Origin: Ampelocalamus luodianensis
Lineage: Eukaryota > Streptophyta > Magnoliopsida > Poales > Poaceae
Length of the DNA: 64,000 nt
Assembly (NCBI GenBank): GCA_036346255.1
Contig: CM070625.1
Span: forward strand, 15,895,488-15,959,487
Direction of reading: 5' to 3'
Below, piece by piece: positions 1-10,972 of the stretch. A program made the translations under genes and the position numbers. Each line of letters opens with the position of its first letter. Within the stretch, counting starts at the first letter, position 1. The notes under the pieces were generated by a model that had not been told where the DNA came from, made no database searches, and saw only the letters and a list, made by a program, of their open reading frames with translations.

Positions 1-1989
1 TTTTACAGTTAAAAAGATCTCCACCATCTCACTTGTGAGACTTGTTCTTTTCTCCTCCAATATTCTTCCTGAAAGACTGAAAGCAGATTCGGAGAAAACC
101 GTAGAGACAGGAACAGTTAACACATCACGTGCAAGTATGGATAGCACGGGATATGTTAACTTATGGGTTTGCCACCATTGCAAGATGTTGAAGCCTTCTG
201 AGTTGAAATCTACCGTATCGCTGTCCAGATAGGTGGATAGTTCTCCGCTCCTTGTGGGTCTTGGCTGAGCAGGCGCTGGTGTAGTAGAAGAAGAAGGCAT
301 GGACCTGGACCTGGAGGAAGGAGCACCGAAGATCGCACCCCACATATTTGTCTTCCCACTCGAGGTGGGGGCTACTGGATGTCGTTGCGAGCGGACTCCC
401 CGAAACTTATTTTCATACCTTTGGTAAACCTCGTATAACCGGGAACGAACTTTTGTAAAATAGTTAGTATAGTCTAACCCCGTAGCATCACTAAGAAGAT
501 CAAGTACAGTACCAAATGTACCAATTTTAGCCCTAGGATCTAAAAGAAATATTTAAGGTAAGGGATTTCTCTCCAATATTTAAGGTATTTAGATTTTATG
601 GCAACAACAGCCTCACGTAAAACTAAGTCATTTTCATGCATTTTCAATTGAGTAGCAATCCATAAAATAGTATGCACGATGATAGGAGATATTGGATAGT
701 AGACAGCGGACAAAGCAACAGTTGCCTCATAAAAAATTTCTAAAAATAACATTATCTTCTCAGCAACGAACTAATGTTGCTCAGTTAATAGCAAAGTACC
801 GTCAGTGCTAGGATAGTGCGTTTGAATAAAAATAGAAAAAATGCTCTTGTATGGTAAAAGATGCTTAAGCATAAGGTAAGTAGAGTTCCACCTTACCTCC
901 ATGTCCAAACCGAACTTTCTTGGACGTACATCCATCGCCCTACAGAAGTTCTTATATTGTGCTATTCTTACGTTAGAATTATTCAAGAAAGAAATCGCAT
1001 CGCGAAAAGCTTTAATATATGGACTCAACCTCTTCAAACCACATTTGACTATAAGGTTGATAATATAACAAGCGCATCGTTGATGTAGCAAGAAGGAATC
1101 GACATATGTACTCAACACTGGAGTAAGAATGTCCATAGCCCTAGAGTTTGCCACGGCGTTGTCTAAAGTAATTGCGAATATTTTGTCTGTAAGACCAAAA
1201 TCTTCCACGACTTTCATAATACAGTTGCAATATTCTCCCCATGTGTGCTACATCAATTAATTTCAAACCTATAATCCTTTTCTCCATTGCCCAATTGTCA
1301 TTAACATAATGCGCAACTACACTAAGGTAATCCTCCCTAACCCGACCACTCCATATGTCCGAGGTCAGGGACACCGAAAATGTGCACGTACTAAATAGTT
1401 CTTTTATTTTATTACGATGTTCATTATAGTATTTCACTAGATCTCTATTTGTTGTCTGTCTAGAAACGGAAGCAAATATAGGATTATGCGCAGTCCTAAT
1501 GTAATTTTGGAAAGAAACAGACTCGCCAAAGCCTAGCGGTAAATCCTCAGAAGCAATTAAACGACAGAGAGATTGGCGGGCTACCTGAGGATCGTAGTTC
1601 CAGCTAAATACCGTACCGTCGGAGTTGTATTGCAGCTACGTCTGCCTCATCGCCAATCCTTGCTTGGTTCGACATCTTGTAGCATGTCTAAGCAAGTGCC
1701 CCGTTCCACCTGTAAACTTCGCAGACAATTCATGGTGGCAAATTTTACAAATAGCATATGGTATCTCATTTCCCGCTGCGTCTTGCTTGGTTGTCTTGTC
1801 GAAATTCTCCCACACTCCTGATTTAGACGACCTCGACCTTTTTGCTCCAGTTGCCGCTGAGTCTGATGCTGACGTGGAGCCTGATGACGGAACTCCACCA
1901 TGATCCTCTGGTGAAACCTCTATGGACACAATTTCCTCCGATGAAAGTCCGTACTCACCAAGAGCAAAGCTGTCATAAGGACTGTCCAT
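1..1989 (-). pseudogene. hAT transposase (BED zinc finger, RICESLEEPER type), broken
   Basis: Read on the minus strand from ATG at 1989. A BED-type zinc finger lies at about residues 75-110 (CKICHHEL, then HLLRHATRC). The RNase H-like core is recognisable near 1140-1440 (SLTSDIWSGR) and 1120-1215 (GLTDKIFAITLDNA), and the C-terminal hAT dimerisation domain near 1-240 (ILQWWQTHKL, YPVLSILARDVL, SESAFSLSGRIL). These identify a plant hAT transposase of the zinc finger BED domain RICESLEEPER/DAYSLEEPER group, which normally binds terminal repeats and catalyses cut-and-paste transposition. Two in-frame TAG codons (1636-1638 and 771-773) and two frameshifts (about 1235 and about 545) break it, so it cannot make a full enzyme. 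From about 545 to the window edge the frame is open. The C-terminus lies beyond position 1. Confidence 0.9.
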
Positions 1990-2689
1990 AACGAAAATTA
2001 CAAAATTGAAACTAACACTATTACTACTTTCATCTTAGCATAACAATAACTAACAATAAAAGTATTACAAAATAGTATTGTACCTCTTTCGCTGACTTGC
2101 TGACGGAAATTGAAATTTCCAAATTTTGGCACAATTTTTTTGAATTTTGCCAAATTAACTCAACACGGATTTGAATTTACATAACACAATTTCAAAGAGA
2201 TAATGGATAATGAAGGGGTGCTGAATGAGGGGGATATGGTGGCTATTTATAGAAATTTTCTGCTATTTTTTAAGTCCACAATGATAAAAAACGGTAAAAA
2301 AGGTCAAAACCCCTCCCAACGGCTGAATTTTTCGGTCCATGCCGTGCCGGGCACGGCCCAGTCGCCCCGCCCCAACGCCCTTCTTCTTCTCTGGTTCTCC
2401 CCCAGCCTCGCACCCACCGCCTCTTCGTCTCCCCGGCTCCCCGCGACCCCGCCGCCTCCTCGGCTCCCCGCGACCCTGCCGCCTCCTCGCCGTCGATGAC
2501 CCCGCCGCCTCCTCGCCTCCAGCCTCCCCGCGACCCCGCCGCCTCAGAGCCTCCCTGCGACGCGACCTTGCCGCCTAGGAGCCTCCTCGTCTCCTCGCCT
2601 CCCCGTAGCCCCGCCGCCGTGGAGCCTCGTCGACGCCTCGCCTCCTCCGCGCGCCCGCGCTGCCGCGCAGCTCCGTGCGACGGCGACGC

Positions 2690-2955
2690 CTTCCTCCCTC
2701 CCTCCACTCTGGGCTCCGGCGGACCCTCGCTGTAGTGTAGCACCGTGCAAGTGTGCGACGGCGACGCTACTTGCCCGTGACGCCCTCCTCCTCCCTCCCT
2801 CCGCTCCGGTGGACCACACAGGCGCGCAGAACCGTGCGCTCCACCTCCCTCCGCTCCGCCGCCGTTGCCTCCGGCCCTCCTCCTCCCTCCCTCTGCTCCG
2901 GTGGACGCGCAGCACCATGCGCTCCGCCTCCCTCCGCTCCAGCGCCGCCGCCTCC
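2690..2955. repeat. GC-rich tandem repeat in the hAT subterminal region
   Basis: A block built on a CTCCCTCC..CTCCGGTGGAC core recurs at about 2690-2730, 2782-2862 and 2875-2955 with diverged spacers. Subterminal repeats are typical transposase-binding regions in hAT elements. That role is inferred here. Confidence 0.55.
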
Positions 2956-3183
2956 GCCCTCGCCTCCCAATCTCAGGCCGCGGCGTGCATGCAGCAGACG
3001 GCATCGCAGCTGTTGCGTGCGTGCGGGTCGTCCCCACCGCGCCGAGTGGCGGCGCTGCGCACGGGTCGTCTCTGGGCCGGCCGGCACGCCCATGAACAAG
3101 ATCGCGGGCCGTCGTGCTGTGCCGGGACTACAGTGTTGTGCTTCGTGCTGGCCCGTTAGGCTCGGCCCATTTGGCCAGCACTA

Positions 3184-4160
3184 CACCTCCCCTATTTCCC
3201 TCTCACTCGCTGATACGACGTTCCTCCCATGCAAAGTGAAAGAAAAAGTAAGATGGGGGATATAAAATGAAAAGATTTATAAAATATGATGCAAAATAAA
3301 ATCATCGTAAGATTAAGGTGAAATTTACTTAACTGGATTTGTGGCTCATCCTATCGCTCACTACAGTACCCAGTGATGGATGGCACTGCTGTGTTGCACT
3401 ATGTCTGTCAAGATGCATGAATGGCCTATGCCAGTAAGCTATTCAGTCTATCACCAACAGCTAGCGACAAGTCTCTCGGAGTCAAATCTGGATCAGCAGG
3501 CACGCTCCACTGCAGTGCGGTGGTGAAGCTAGCTGGTACGACGCGTACCCTGCGATGAACGGACGCTCGTGCGACGGCGACACCGGGGAACATTCCGATC
3601 TCGCCAGGGATCTCGGTCGCCGTCACGCGACAGTGGGTCTCGGTCGCTACCTAACGACAGTTAACAGCTCAATGTTTTGCACGCCCTGCTGCATGCCCCG
3701 ACGTACGATGCGACTGCCCGGATCAGGAAGTGGTGTCCTGAAACCGACAGGTGCACGGTCGGAGGCCAACAGTGGCCGTCTTGTCAGCTTGCCATAGGAT
3801 TATAGCACACGCTTAGCATATGAGTATTGCTAAGGGTGTTTCTCGTTCATGCACCTCCTCGTCTTTAGGGGGCTAGCTACTACTCCGTAGGATTCGAGCC
3901 CTCTGCGTTGCTAAGAAAAAGGAACAAGGTGGCCGGTGGCTTGAGTCCGCCACACGTCGACGCCCACCCACCGTGGATGAAAGAGGGGGGATAATTGTTT
4001 TTAAGGGTTCTAAAGATTATCGGGGTCGGAGACATACGGGGCTGAATGTGTGTATGTATTTCTGGGTCCATTTAACCAGTTAGGAGCGGACGGTAGCTTA
4101 TTACCTACATTTATTCCTGGTGGGATTGCCGCCCTCCCGCCCCAGCCAAGCCGCCCAAAA
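3184..4160. other. Intergenic, nothing recognised
   Basis: Outside the hAT end. Short open frames exist on both strands but none shows a domain, codon pattern or homology I recognise. Confidence 0.5.
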
Positions 4161-4170
4161 AAAAAACACG

Positions 4171-4228
4171 TCCGTCCGATCGCCTCCGGACGGTTGGGAT
4201 CCGTCCGATCGCCTTCGGACGGCTGGGA
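4171..4228. repeat. Two-copy 29-bp tandem repeat
   Basis: Two adjacent 29-bp units (4171-4199 and 4200-4228) differ at two positions. Each unit contains an imperfect palindrome, CCGTCCG followed by CGGACGG. It lies in a GC-rich island (about 4100-4400) without a recognisable gene. Confidence 0.8.
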
Positions 4229-4529
4229 TCACGCCTACGCTTGGTACGAACGGACGCCTCTCGCGCCTCCGCACGTCAGGTGGGCCAATCCGCGGGACGA
4301 CGCCATGCGTGAATGCTCCGTGTCGTCGTTGTGCGACACGCGTACGGTGGATGGATCCACCTTCGGCAGAGGCGCATGCGTGCCGCGCCATCCGGTGCGG
4401 GTGATCTTTCCAGTATCATTATAAGGTAGTACACACTCTCATCTAGCCATTATGCAACGTAGATGTCCTTACAACCCGATGTACATTTACGCCCCTTTGC
4501 AACGCTGAAACTTCATAGGGGTTTAGGAG

Positions 4530-4772
4530 GAATTGTTTTGTTTTATGCAAAATCCCTGCATCCTAACAGGCCCTTATTCAAATGATTAATTGATTTTCAA
4601 GGACTCACCAAGAACTAAGGCAGGGGCATCCCTTTTCTGAACTTATAATCTAAAGTAAATTGACACAGCATTTGGAATGAAGGAATTCCACAGGTATATT
4701 CGAAGAATTGTTTTCTTTTCTGCAAAATTTCTACATTCCAAAGCGTGGCCTTATCTGCGTGATTAATCTGCG
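4530..4772. repeat. Duplicated MITE-like segment
   Basis: Two similar stretches, about 4530-4597 and 4706-4772, share the order GAATTGTTTT, TGCAAAAT, a TGCAT/TACATTCC-type motif, then GATTAAT. The inner motif resembles the end of a common grass MITE (see 12355-12418). The family is not certain. Confidence 0.45.
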
Positions 4773-6771
4773 ATCAAACGGCTCCCTATGGCCGCTCTTT
4801 GTGACTGACTAGGGAGTGACTGTTTGAAGCGTCCTAGAAACTTTTCATAGCCAACAATCGAAAAATCAAAACCGCTTGTACATGTGACTGCACGCACTAC
4901 CCCACCGTTAAAGTGCTCCAAGATTCGTAACCCGTTTTTGCGAAAAAGACCCTCTCTCTTCCTCACCATCTCTCTCTCTCACTCTCCTTACCCTCTCTCG
5001 TCGCTATCTCCGCCTCACTGACCGTGAAGGCGCGCCGCCGCGAAGCCGTGATGGAGCCGAGGGCGAGCGCGGTCTGGGCACGGCACGGTATCCCAAGCCA
5101 AGAGAGACAGGTGGGCGGTGTTGATGGCGCTTTTGAGAAGCGGGGACGACTCAGCGGCCAGCGGCGGCGTGGCTTCGAGGCGGTGGTGCCGGTCGGTAGA
5201 GCCAAGGGAAGGTGGAGAATAGTGCACGCGGTCAAAAACCACGTTAGCCAACAATCCGTCTTTGTTTTCGCTCCGTCCCTCATGTAGATTTTCAATGTGA
5301 AATGGGCCCCATTGTTCTGGGTCTGCCGGATGCACCGGATTGTACCATTGTAGGCTATAGACCCAAGATAAGTCGTTGGGCCTTGAGATGTCGCCCATCA
5401 ACGTAGGCCGGCAAGAATAAACATTTACCCAGGTTTGTCAATGGTGAATAGTATAACCGAAATGACTTGAAATGACATTTGCTAGATGTCACTCACAGAA
5501 GGCCAATGATTATACCATTCCACACATTTTCTAGCCCGGGATTCATGCATCCGGAACAGTGGTAACAATACAGAATTTATCCGTTGAGGTGCTGATGTAC
5601 TATGAAAGATTTCATAGAAAGAGAATGCATGATGCAGCAACACAAGAGAACAAAATATCGTACTATAAACGTATGGATGGCAGAAATGAAGGGGGTAGAC
5701 AGACGATCATCGGCAAAAAAAATCTTCATCAACCTCATCATCACTGCAATTCCGTTCCAATATCCAAAATGAAGATTGCATGAAATGATGGAAAATACGA
5801 GATTGCAAACGCTTGTCTCTCTACACTCTATTTTGAAACAAATACACTATTACAGATGTGTCTATATATACTTAGTTGTCTATCTGAACTCTTAGCACGG
5901 TGGCAGGATCAGCTGGTTAGCTAACAATGAGTCACTGAAAAAAGAGTAGTTATACACTTATTTCATACAAGGAAACCCACTGCTTTCTATTTAGTTTAGT
6001 TTTCCTTGAGTAATTGTTCCATACAATTATGAAGTACACTCAACAGTCTGTCTCATGAAAATTATTATAGTCCAGCACAATATCTTAGGATATATTATAT
6101 GTGAAGCATTTTCTTCCGTTTTTAGTGTGATGTATATGCCTTTTCTCCTTCCACAAAGTGTGGCAGATGAATTTGAGCAGTTAATTTATATATGTTTAAC
6201 CAACTGCGATTGCCACCATTACAAAACTAATCTGCCAACATCTCTCAAGCAACCATTATAGGCAGGAAATCATTTAACAAACCATCAGTAGCACTTATGA
6301 ATCATATGCATAGTTCAAACTCCAAGAAGCTTCATTCTTGGAGACTGGAGTGCAGATGACAGATGTTGAACCTAATTCCTACGGGTGCATACCTAGAAAG
6401 ATGGTACTGTACAGCAGAAGGAGATTGAAAATTTCAGACTGTGCCATGATTGAGAGCATTCTATTGTCCTCTGTAGAACTTTCAGCACAAGTTCGATGAA
6501 AAAGGCAATGTTGGCAGGCTGGCAGCTGATAGTTAGCACAGCAACAGCACAATTGAAAGGTGAAGACTGAAGAGACATGATGGCCGCAGTCGAGCAAAGC
6601 GGCCGGCATTAGACAATCTTACATTTTTCTTGGCCATTATCTACACATAATTATAGCTTAATGCTATGCACAAATCTTTATCTCCCTAAAATATATTTGA
6701 TTTAACACAACAACATATGAACATGAACATTACTTGACACTTGACAGTACATGAAATGAATGATAAATGAA
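4773..6771. other. Intergenic, no gene recognised; includes methyltransferase 3' flank
   Basis: A CT-rich and GC-rich patch at 4950-5400 carries overlapping open frames on both strands (for example 5015-5401 minus, 128 codons), but no domain is recognisable. 5400-6350 is AT-rich and featureless. The 3' untranslated region of the minus-strand gene ending at 6772 should lie just below 6772. Confidence 0.5.
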
Positions 6772-7521
6772 TCAAAGCGGTTTCGAGGTGGTGCCATTAC
6801 TCTGCAAGATTAGCATCCTAACCTGGGAACCATCCAAGGTGACATCCCTCGTATCCACGACGCGGGACCTCTCGAAGAGCGCGGCGACGGCGGCGGGCTC
6901 GAGGTGCCTGTCGACAACGAGCGCGATGGCGCCGCCACGGCGGACCGCGCGCTCGGCCTCGGCGGCGAGGCGGGACGGGAAGAGCGCGCCGGAGATCCCC
7001 GCGGGTTCGTCAGAGAAGACGAGGTCGAAGGAGCCGTCGGAGAAGGGGAGGCTGTGGGGGTCGGCGCGGCGGACGAGCGGCGGGAAATCGACGAGGTCAA
7101 TCCCGGTGACTTCGCTGACTCCCGCGGCGTGGAGCGCGTCTACGGCGTTGCCGGCGCCGGCGGCGAGGCAGAGGACGCGGGAGGAGCCAGCGAGGAGGCG
7201 GAGGCCACGGAGAGGGGGGAACGCGGCGGCCGCCAAGGCGGCGGAGCGGCGGCTCCAGCGCGGGGAGGCGCGGAGCTTATCGAGGCGGTGGTCCGGGGGG
7301 ACGACGCGGCGGGAGGCGGCGTCGCAGGAGGTGCGGGGGAAGGAGGCGAGGGAGAGGGTGAGGGAGTGGGGCGCGGGGAAGCAGGAGGTGGAGGCGTGGC
7401 GGAAGAGGTATAGGAGAGAGAGCGTGGCCACCGCGGCCAGGGCGACGGCAACTCGGCAAGCCAGCAGCTGGACTCGCCGGTCCATCGCCGGCGGCGGGTG
7501 CGCGGTGGTGGAGGCGGCCAT
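6772..7521 (-). CDS. Membrane-anchored SAM-dependent methyltransferase-like protein
   Basis: Intronless 249-residue frame starting at ATG 7521, with an in-frame Met 12 codons on. A hydrophobic segment at about residues 18-40 (VAVALAAVATLSLLYLF) is a likely signal anchor, so the catalytic part should sit in the secretory-pathway lumen. A class I methyltransferase fold follows. Motif I is VLCLAAGAGNAVDAL (about 115-130), the acidic residue ending beta2 is in GIDLVDFPPL (about 138-148), and a methyltransferase type 11 signature LPFSDGSFDLVFSDEP lies at about 158-173. The family is a plant-specific SAM methyltransferase-like group whose substrate is, to my knowledge, undefined. High GC and an unbroken frame support an intact grass gene. 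The CDS is isolated: the nearest genes are the decayed GRAS locus on the same strand and intergenic DNA to the left. Substrate and activity are inferred only. Confidence 0.9.
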   Translation of the reverse strand: MAASTTAHPPPAMDRRVQLLACRVAVALAAVATLSLLYLFRHASTSCFPAPHSLTLSLASFPRTSCDAASRRVVPPDHRLDKLRASPRWSRRSAALAAAAFPPLRGLRLLAGSSRVLCLAAGAGNAVDALHAAGVSEVTGIDLVDFPPLVRRADPHSLPFSDGSFDLVFSDEPAGISGALFPSRLAAEAERAVRRGGAIALVVDRHLEPAAVAALFERSRVVDTRDVTLDGSQVRMLILQSNGTTSKPL

Positions 7522-7559
7522 GGGTCTAATCTAGACTAGAGTCCTGGGGGTAGATTGGA

Positions 7560-8078
7560 TTGTGAATTCTTGCTCATCACGGGCTGATTGGGTTTTGCGA
7601 ATCTTGGACGAGCAACGTTATGGGCCCAAAGCGTTCTTAGCCGTGGATGGAAAGGACTTTCTGGCCCAGCTAAAGGTCCAAACGCACAGCCTTTTTTTGG
7701 AACATCATTCACTTTCTCTGATATTCATCTCTCAAAAAAAAAAAAACTCTCTGATCTTTTTTAGGTAATTTACATTCTCTGATCTATTAGCATGTGTGCT
7801 TTTACTAAATGGTCTCCAGATCATGAATATTCCATAACATCAAGGACACGAGTCACACGACCGAAAGATTCATTTGTACAAGTAAAAGTGTGAAACGAGC
7901 TGCTTAATCCATCTTCAAAATTCATGATTCAAAATAGTCTGCATTTTATCTCCTAAATGCTTCTATGTCATGTCCCTTTTTGACCCTTTTTGGGCTAATA
8001 ACCAATCTAACACTACTTTCTGGGCAATTGTTGGCATGTGGCATGAATTCTAAAGTAGTTTTTAGTCACTAATGATCA
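7560..8078. other. Upstream region of the methyltransferase gene
   Basis: The first part should hold the promoter and 5' leader of the minus-strand gene starting at 7521. No clear TATA box was identified, and no other feature is visible. Confidence 0.4.
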
Positions 8079-9125
8079 AGGTTGTTAGAATCTCGATTCT
8101 AACTATACGATCCTACATTTTTATGATCTAGATTGACCGGACCGATTTTCGATTTTATGATAGAGTCTTAATTTGATAGAATCTTAATACTAGTATATTC
8201 TAACAAAAAAAAATTGTAGAATCGTGATGAAAAATTCATACGGTCCTACCCGATTATAGTAATTTATTATAAATAATTATTTGTATACGTCACTGTTATT
8301 GTAAATTTTTACTTTTTTTTTTATTTCTTCATGTCCATTATAATTTGCATAAATAACAAATGATCTTTGCTTTGCACTACATTTTTGTAAACAAAAGTTA
8401 TAAAAGTATAGTTTTAAAAATATTTAAGTGTTCAAATACAAAGTAGATTTTTTAAAAAATGTTTCTTTGGTAGAATCAGATAGGATCCAATTGGGATGCA
8501 CCTAAACCATTTGGTTGGATTTGGTGAAGTAAGTTTGTTTCGAAACTTACAGTGTTTGCTTGGCTACTTTTATCGGATCGCTTAGACACTAAAAACATGC
8601 TTCAACATCATCGTTGTCCCATTTAAGGAGATACTGCTTGTGTGCTATATGTTCTCAACATTTGGAGGAAACAACCACACATTTATTCTTTGAGAGCTCC
8701 TTCAGTCATCAATACTGGAATTACCTTGGACTTCACTGGAATATGTCTACTAACATTTTTCAAAGGCTTCAGGAAGCAAAACTCACTTATCGCCATCTTT
8801 TTTTCATGGAAATATTCATTATATCTTTGTGACATCTTTGGAAACAACGGAATGGTAAAGTTTTTAAGATACAACACCAAGTTTTGTGGCTTGGAAAGTA
8901 TTATTTAAGTAGGAAGTCACTCTTCATATGCATCAAGTGAAGGACTGTTAAAGAACAATTGGTTTCCTGGCTAGATTCTCTAAGTTGATTTAGCCCTTTT
9001 AAGGCCTGTAAATTCTTTCTTTGATCTTTGTAATTATTCTTTTAATTTTAATATGTTTACTGTAAGGCTACCTCTACAAAATTTTTTAAAAAAGAATCAG
9101 ATAGATCTTAGATTCTACATTGAAC
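8079..9125. repeat. Dispersed AT-rich repeat, split by a LINE fragment
   Basis: About 8268-8483 matches, in reverse complement, about 34195-34410 over more than 200 bases (runs such as TTATAAAAGTATAGTTTTAAAA against its complement). The family edge at the other copy, GATCTTAGATTCTACAT, is found here only after the LINE at 9105-9120. So this copy was one unit before the LINE inserted. The class is unknown, possibly a large MITE. Confidence 0.75.
8484..9092 (+). mobile_element. 5'-truncated LINE tail (zf-RVT domain) with target duplication
   Basis: The plus strand encodes the zinc-binding C-terminal domain found in plant L1-type reverse transcriptases: VFAWLLLSDRLDTKNML at about 8548-8600, then CAICSQHLEETTTHLFFE after a frameshift near 8610, then IFIISL-stop-HLWKQRNGKVF to about 8935. 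One TGA replaces the expected Trp codon. A 3' untranslated region and an A/T-rich end follow. AGAATCAGATAG occurs at 8472-8483 and again at 9093-9104, a 12-bp target-site duplication with one extra G just after the left copy. The 5' part is missing, as is normal for LINE insertions. Confidence 0.85.
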
Positions 9126-10435
9126 ATATGATTCAATGACTCAGTAAGTAGTAAGCTTAGTTGGGCGCCCAAGCAGTCGTGAACACGGCTCCATGGCCCT
9201 TCCAAGTGAGCACCAGCAATCCAGCATGTCCTCTTCCCGCTTCACCCCCACCCCGTCATGTGCTCGCTCAGCAAGCGCCGCACCTCGGCCGTCGCCTCCT
9301 CGACGAACCCTACGCCGGCAAACTTGTTCCTCCGCATCCTTTCCGCGAGCCTCGCGCCGGACTCGGACCGCTCGGTGCTGTCGACCCCGATGACACTCTC
9401 GATCTTCCGGCCGACGGCCGCCTCGTACTCCAGCCGCCGCGGGCTGTCCTTGGGTGCGGACGTGGCGAGCACGTCGAACAGGATCCATTGGAAGTTGAAG
9501 CAGCCCACGATGCGCGACGCGAGGCTAGGCGAGTTCAGGTCGGCATTCTCGTCTGTCACGGTGACCAGGCACGGGTTCAGCGCCTGGATAGTGTCCAAGA
9601 AGCCATCCATCGAGCCCGGCGCGACGTGCCGGAGCCAGTTCTGGCAGTTGACGACGAGGGCCTCGCCGTCCCTTAGCCCCAGCAACAGCGGGTCGGACAA
9701 GACAGAGGCCAGTTCTTGGCAAAGCGCCGGCTTCTTTGTAGACGCCGTCGTCGTGATCTTGACGATGTTGAACTCCAGCTGCACGCCCTTGGACTTGGCG
9801 AAGTTGCCCAGTCAGAGGCCGAGCTCCTCGCTCGACACCCCGAGCAGCGGCGACACGGCGGGCCGGACAGACGGCACGGTGATGCGGAGCGCCGGCGGCC
9901 CCCTGGGCCGCTTCGACAGCATGTCGATGAGCGTCGGCCACGGCATGCAATGCGTGAGGCTGAGGTCGACAACATGCACGGCGGATCTGCCGGCCACCAC
10001 GAGGAGGATGGCGCCGTTGGAGGCCGTGAAGCCGGACCGGTGCCACGGCGACGTAGTCAGCGAGTTCTGTGGCCGACATGGCCCCTTCCCGCAGCGCCCC
10101 ATTCGCAGGGAGCCTCACGGCGTCCTGGCCGGTGGCGCCCGGGCCGCATAGCCGGCACGCGCGCGGCACCATCACGCCAAGCAGCCCAACGTGAGCCGCT
10201 GGTTGGGGTCCCCTTGCGACGAGGCGATGTTGTTGAGCACCCACATGGCCTGCTGCGCCAGCGTCACATCGTTGGTGTTGGCTCAGCTCCTGGAGAGAAC
10301 TCGCACATTGTTTCTTCTTTGGAACGCACGCATATAAGAAGTTGCACACAGACAAGTTTTGCGATGCCTAACCACTTGCGTCTTTTCTCTCTTCTGTTAT
10401 TCCATTGCTTTTCCTCTCTAATCTTGATATGCCGA

Positions 10436-10606
10436 CTCACCATTGCGGATCGCCCGTAACCTCTTGCCACGCTTGTCGGCCTTGGTGAGTCCAGCGAACC
10501 CGTCCTCTCCTGCGCACACGAAGAGGTCCCCTCTGGCAACGGGGCTAGTGTCGCATTGCACCCCCGCGAGCGCGATGTCCTGGTCGCCCGTCACCACCAC
10601 CGGGAC
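10436..10606 (-). pseudogene. Fragment resembling plant MurE ligase, captured inside the retroelement
   Basis: Downstream of and in frame with the gag-like part of a 123-residue minus-strand frame (10789-10418), residues about 62-115 read TGDQDIALAGVQCDTSPVAR then GDLFVCAGEDGFAGLTKADK. This resembles the N-terminal substrate-binding domain of MurE-type ligases (a D-[ST]-R-x-V-x-x-GDLFV pattern followed by an A-x-x-RG motif). Plant MurE homologues are plastid proteins needed for chloroplast gene expression. The segment ends at a possible splice donor (AATGGTGAGT, about 10443). Only one short exon-like piece is present, so it is a captured fragment, not a gene. Identification is from memory. 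Confidence 0.5.
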
Positions 10607-10912
10607 AAGCTTCGTATTAGCCTCGCCGGTGTTGTCGAGCAACAAGCCCTCGTCGCCATCCTCCTCCTCCAGTATGACGACGTCCGCGACATGCTTGTAT
10701 GCCACAACTATTAGGAGAGTCGGCTCATCGTCCTTTTGAGCGTTGGTGAGATACACCCGTCCTTTCTTCAGCTCATCACGCACGGACACGAAATGGTCGA
10801 ACTCCTGACAATTGAAGCACTGGATCTTCGACCTGTCGAACTTTCTGCAGTGCTTCTTCTTGTTGTCGTCTTGACCACGGCCACAACCACCTGGTCATGT
10901 GATTGGATGCAC
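10607..10912 (-). pseudogene. copia gag C-terminal remnant with damaged zinc knuckle
   Basis: On the minus strand a zinc-knuckle core CFNCQEFDHF is preceded by a basic stretch (KKHCRKFDRSKI). The final Cys of the CCHC motif is absent. It continues as the acidic linker typical of copia gag. Its strand is opposite to the protease segment immediately to the right. Confidence 0.7.
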
Positions 10913-10972
10913 ATATGTCGAGGTACCAGATGGGACTGTGTACCTCGACACAGGTGCATCCAATCACATGAT
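10894..10972. repeat. Imperfect inverted repeat at the gag/protease junction
   Basis: 10894-10925 and 10938-10972 are near-perfect reverse complements (few mismatches) around a 12-base spacer. Both arms derive from the sequence encoding the aspartic-protease region (VYLDTGASNH on the plus strand). The palindrome marks a head-to-head rearrangement within the retroelement. Confidence 0.85.

Larger units (their letters stand above)
1..3183 (-). mobile_element. hAT DNA transposon, degenerate, running off the left edge
   Basis: The left end lies outside the window. The transposase remnant occupies 1-1989 on the minus strand, followed by AT-rich leader (1990-2340) and a GC-rich subterminal region (2340-3170). 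The right terminus is placed at about 3183 because, read on the minus strand, the sequence there begins TAGTGCTGGCCAAATGGGCC, which looks like a hAT end. The matching inverted repeat and 8-bp target duplication cannot be tested because the other end is missing. Confidence 0.75.

Noticed and set aside
2270..3037. 255-codon minus-strand frame in the GC-rich tract
   Set aside because: Arg/Gly-rich low-complexity translation in several frames at once; the tract is explained as hAT subterminal sequence.
5015..5401. 128-codon minus-strand frame as a gene
   Set aside because: No recognised domain and overlapping open frames on the other strand; too weak to call.
9258..10151. 297-codon plus-strand frame and 276-codon minus-strand frame (9525-10355)
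   Set aside because: Shadow frames of the GC-rich GRAS pseudogene; the GRAS motifs lie in other frames.
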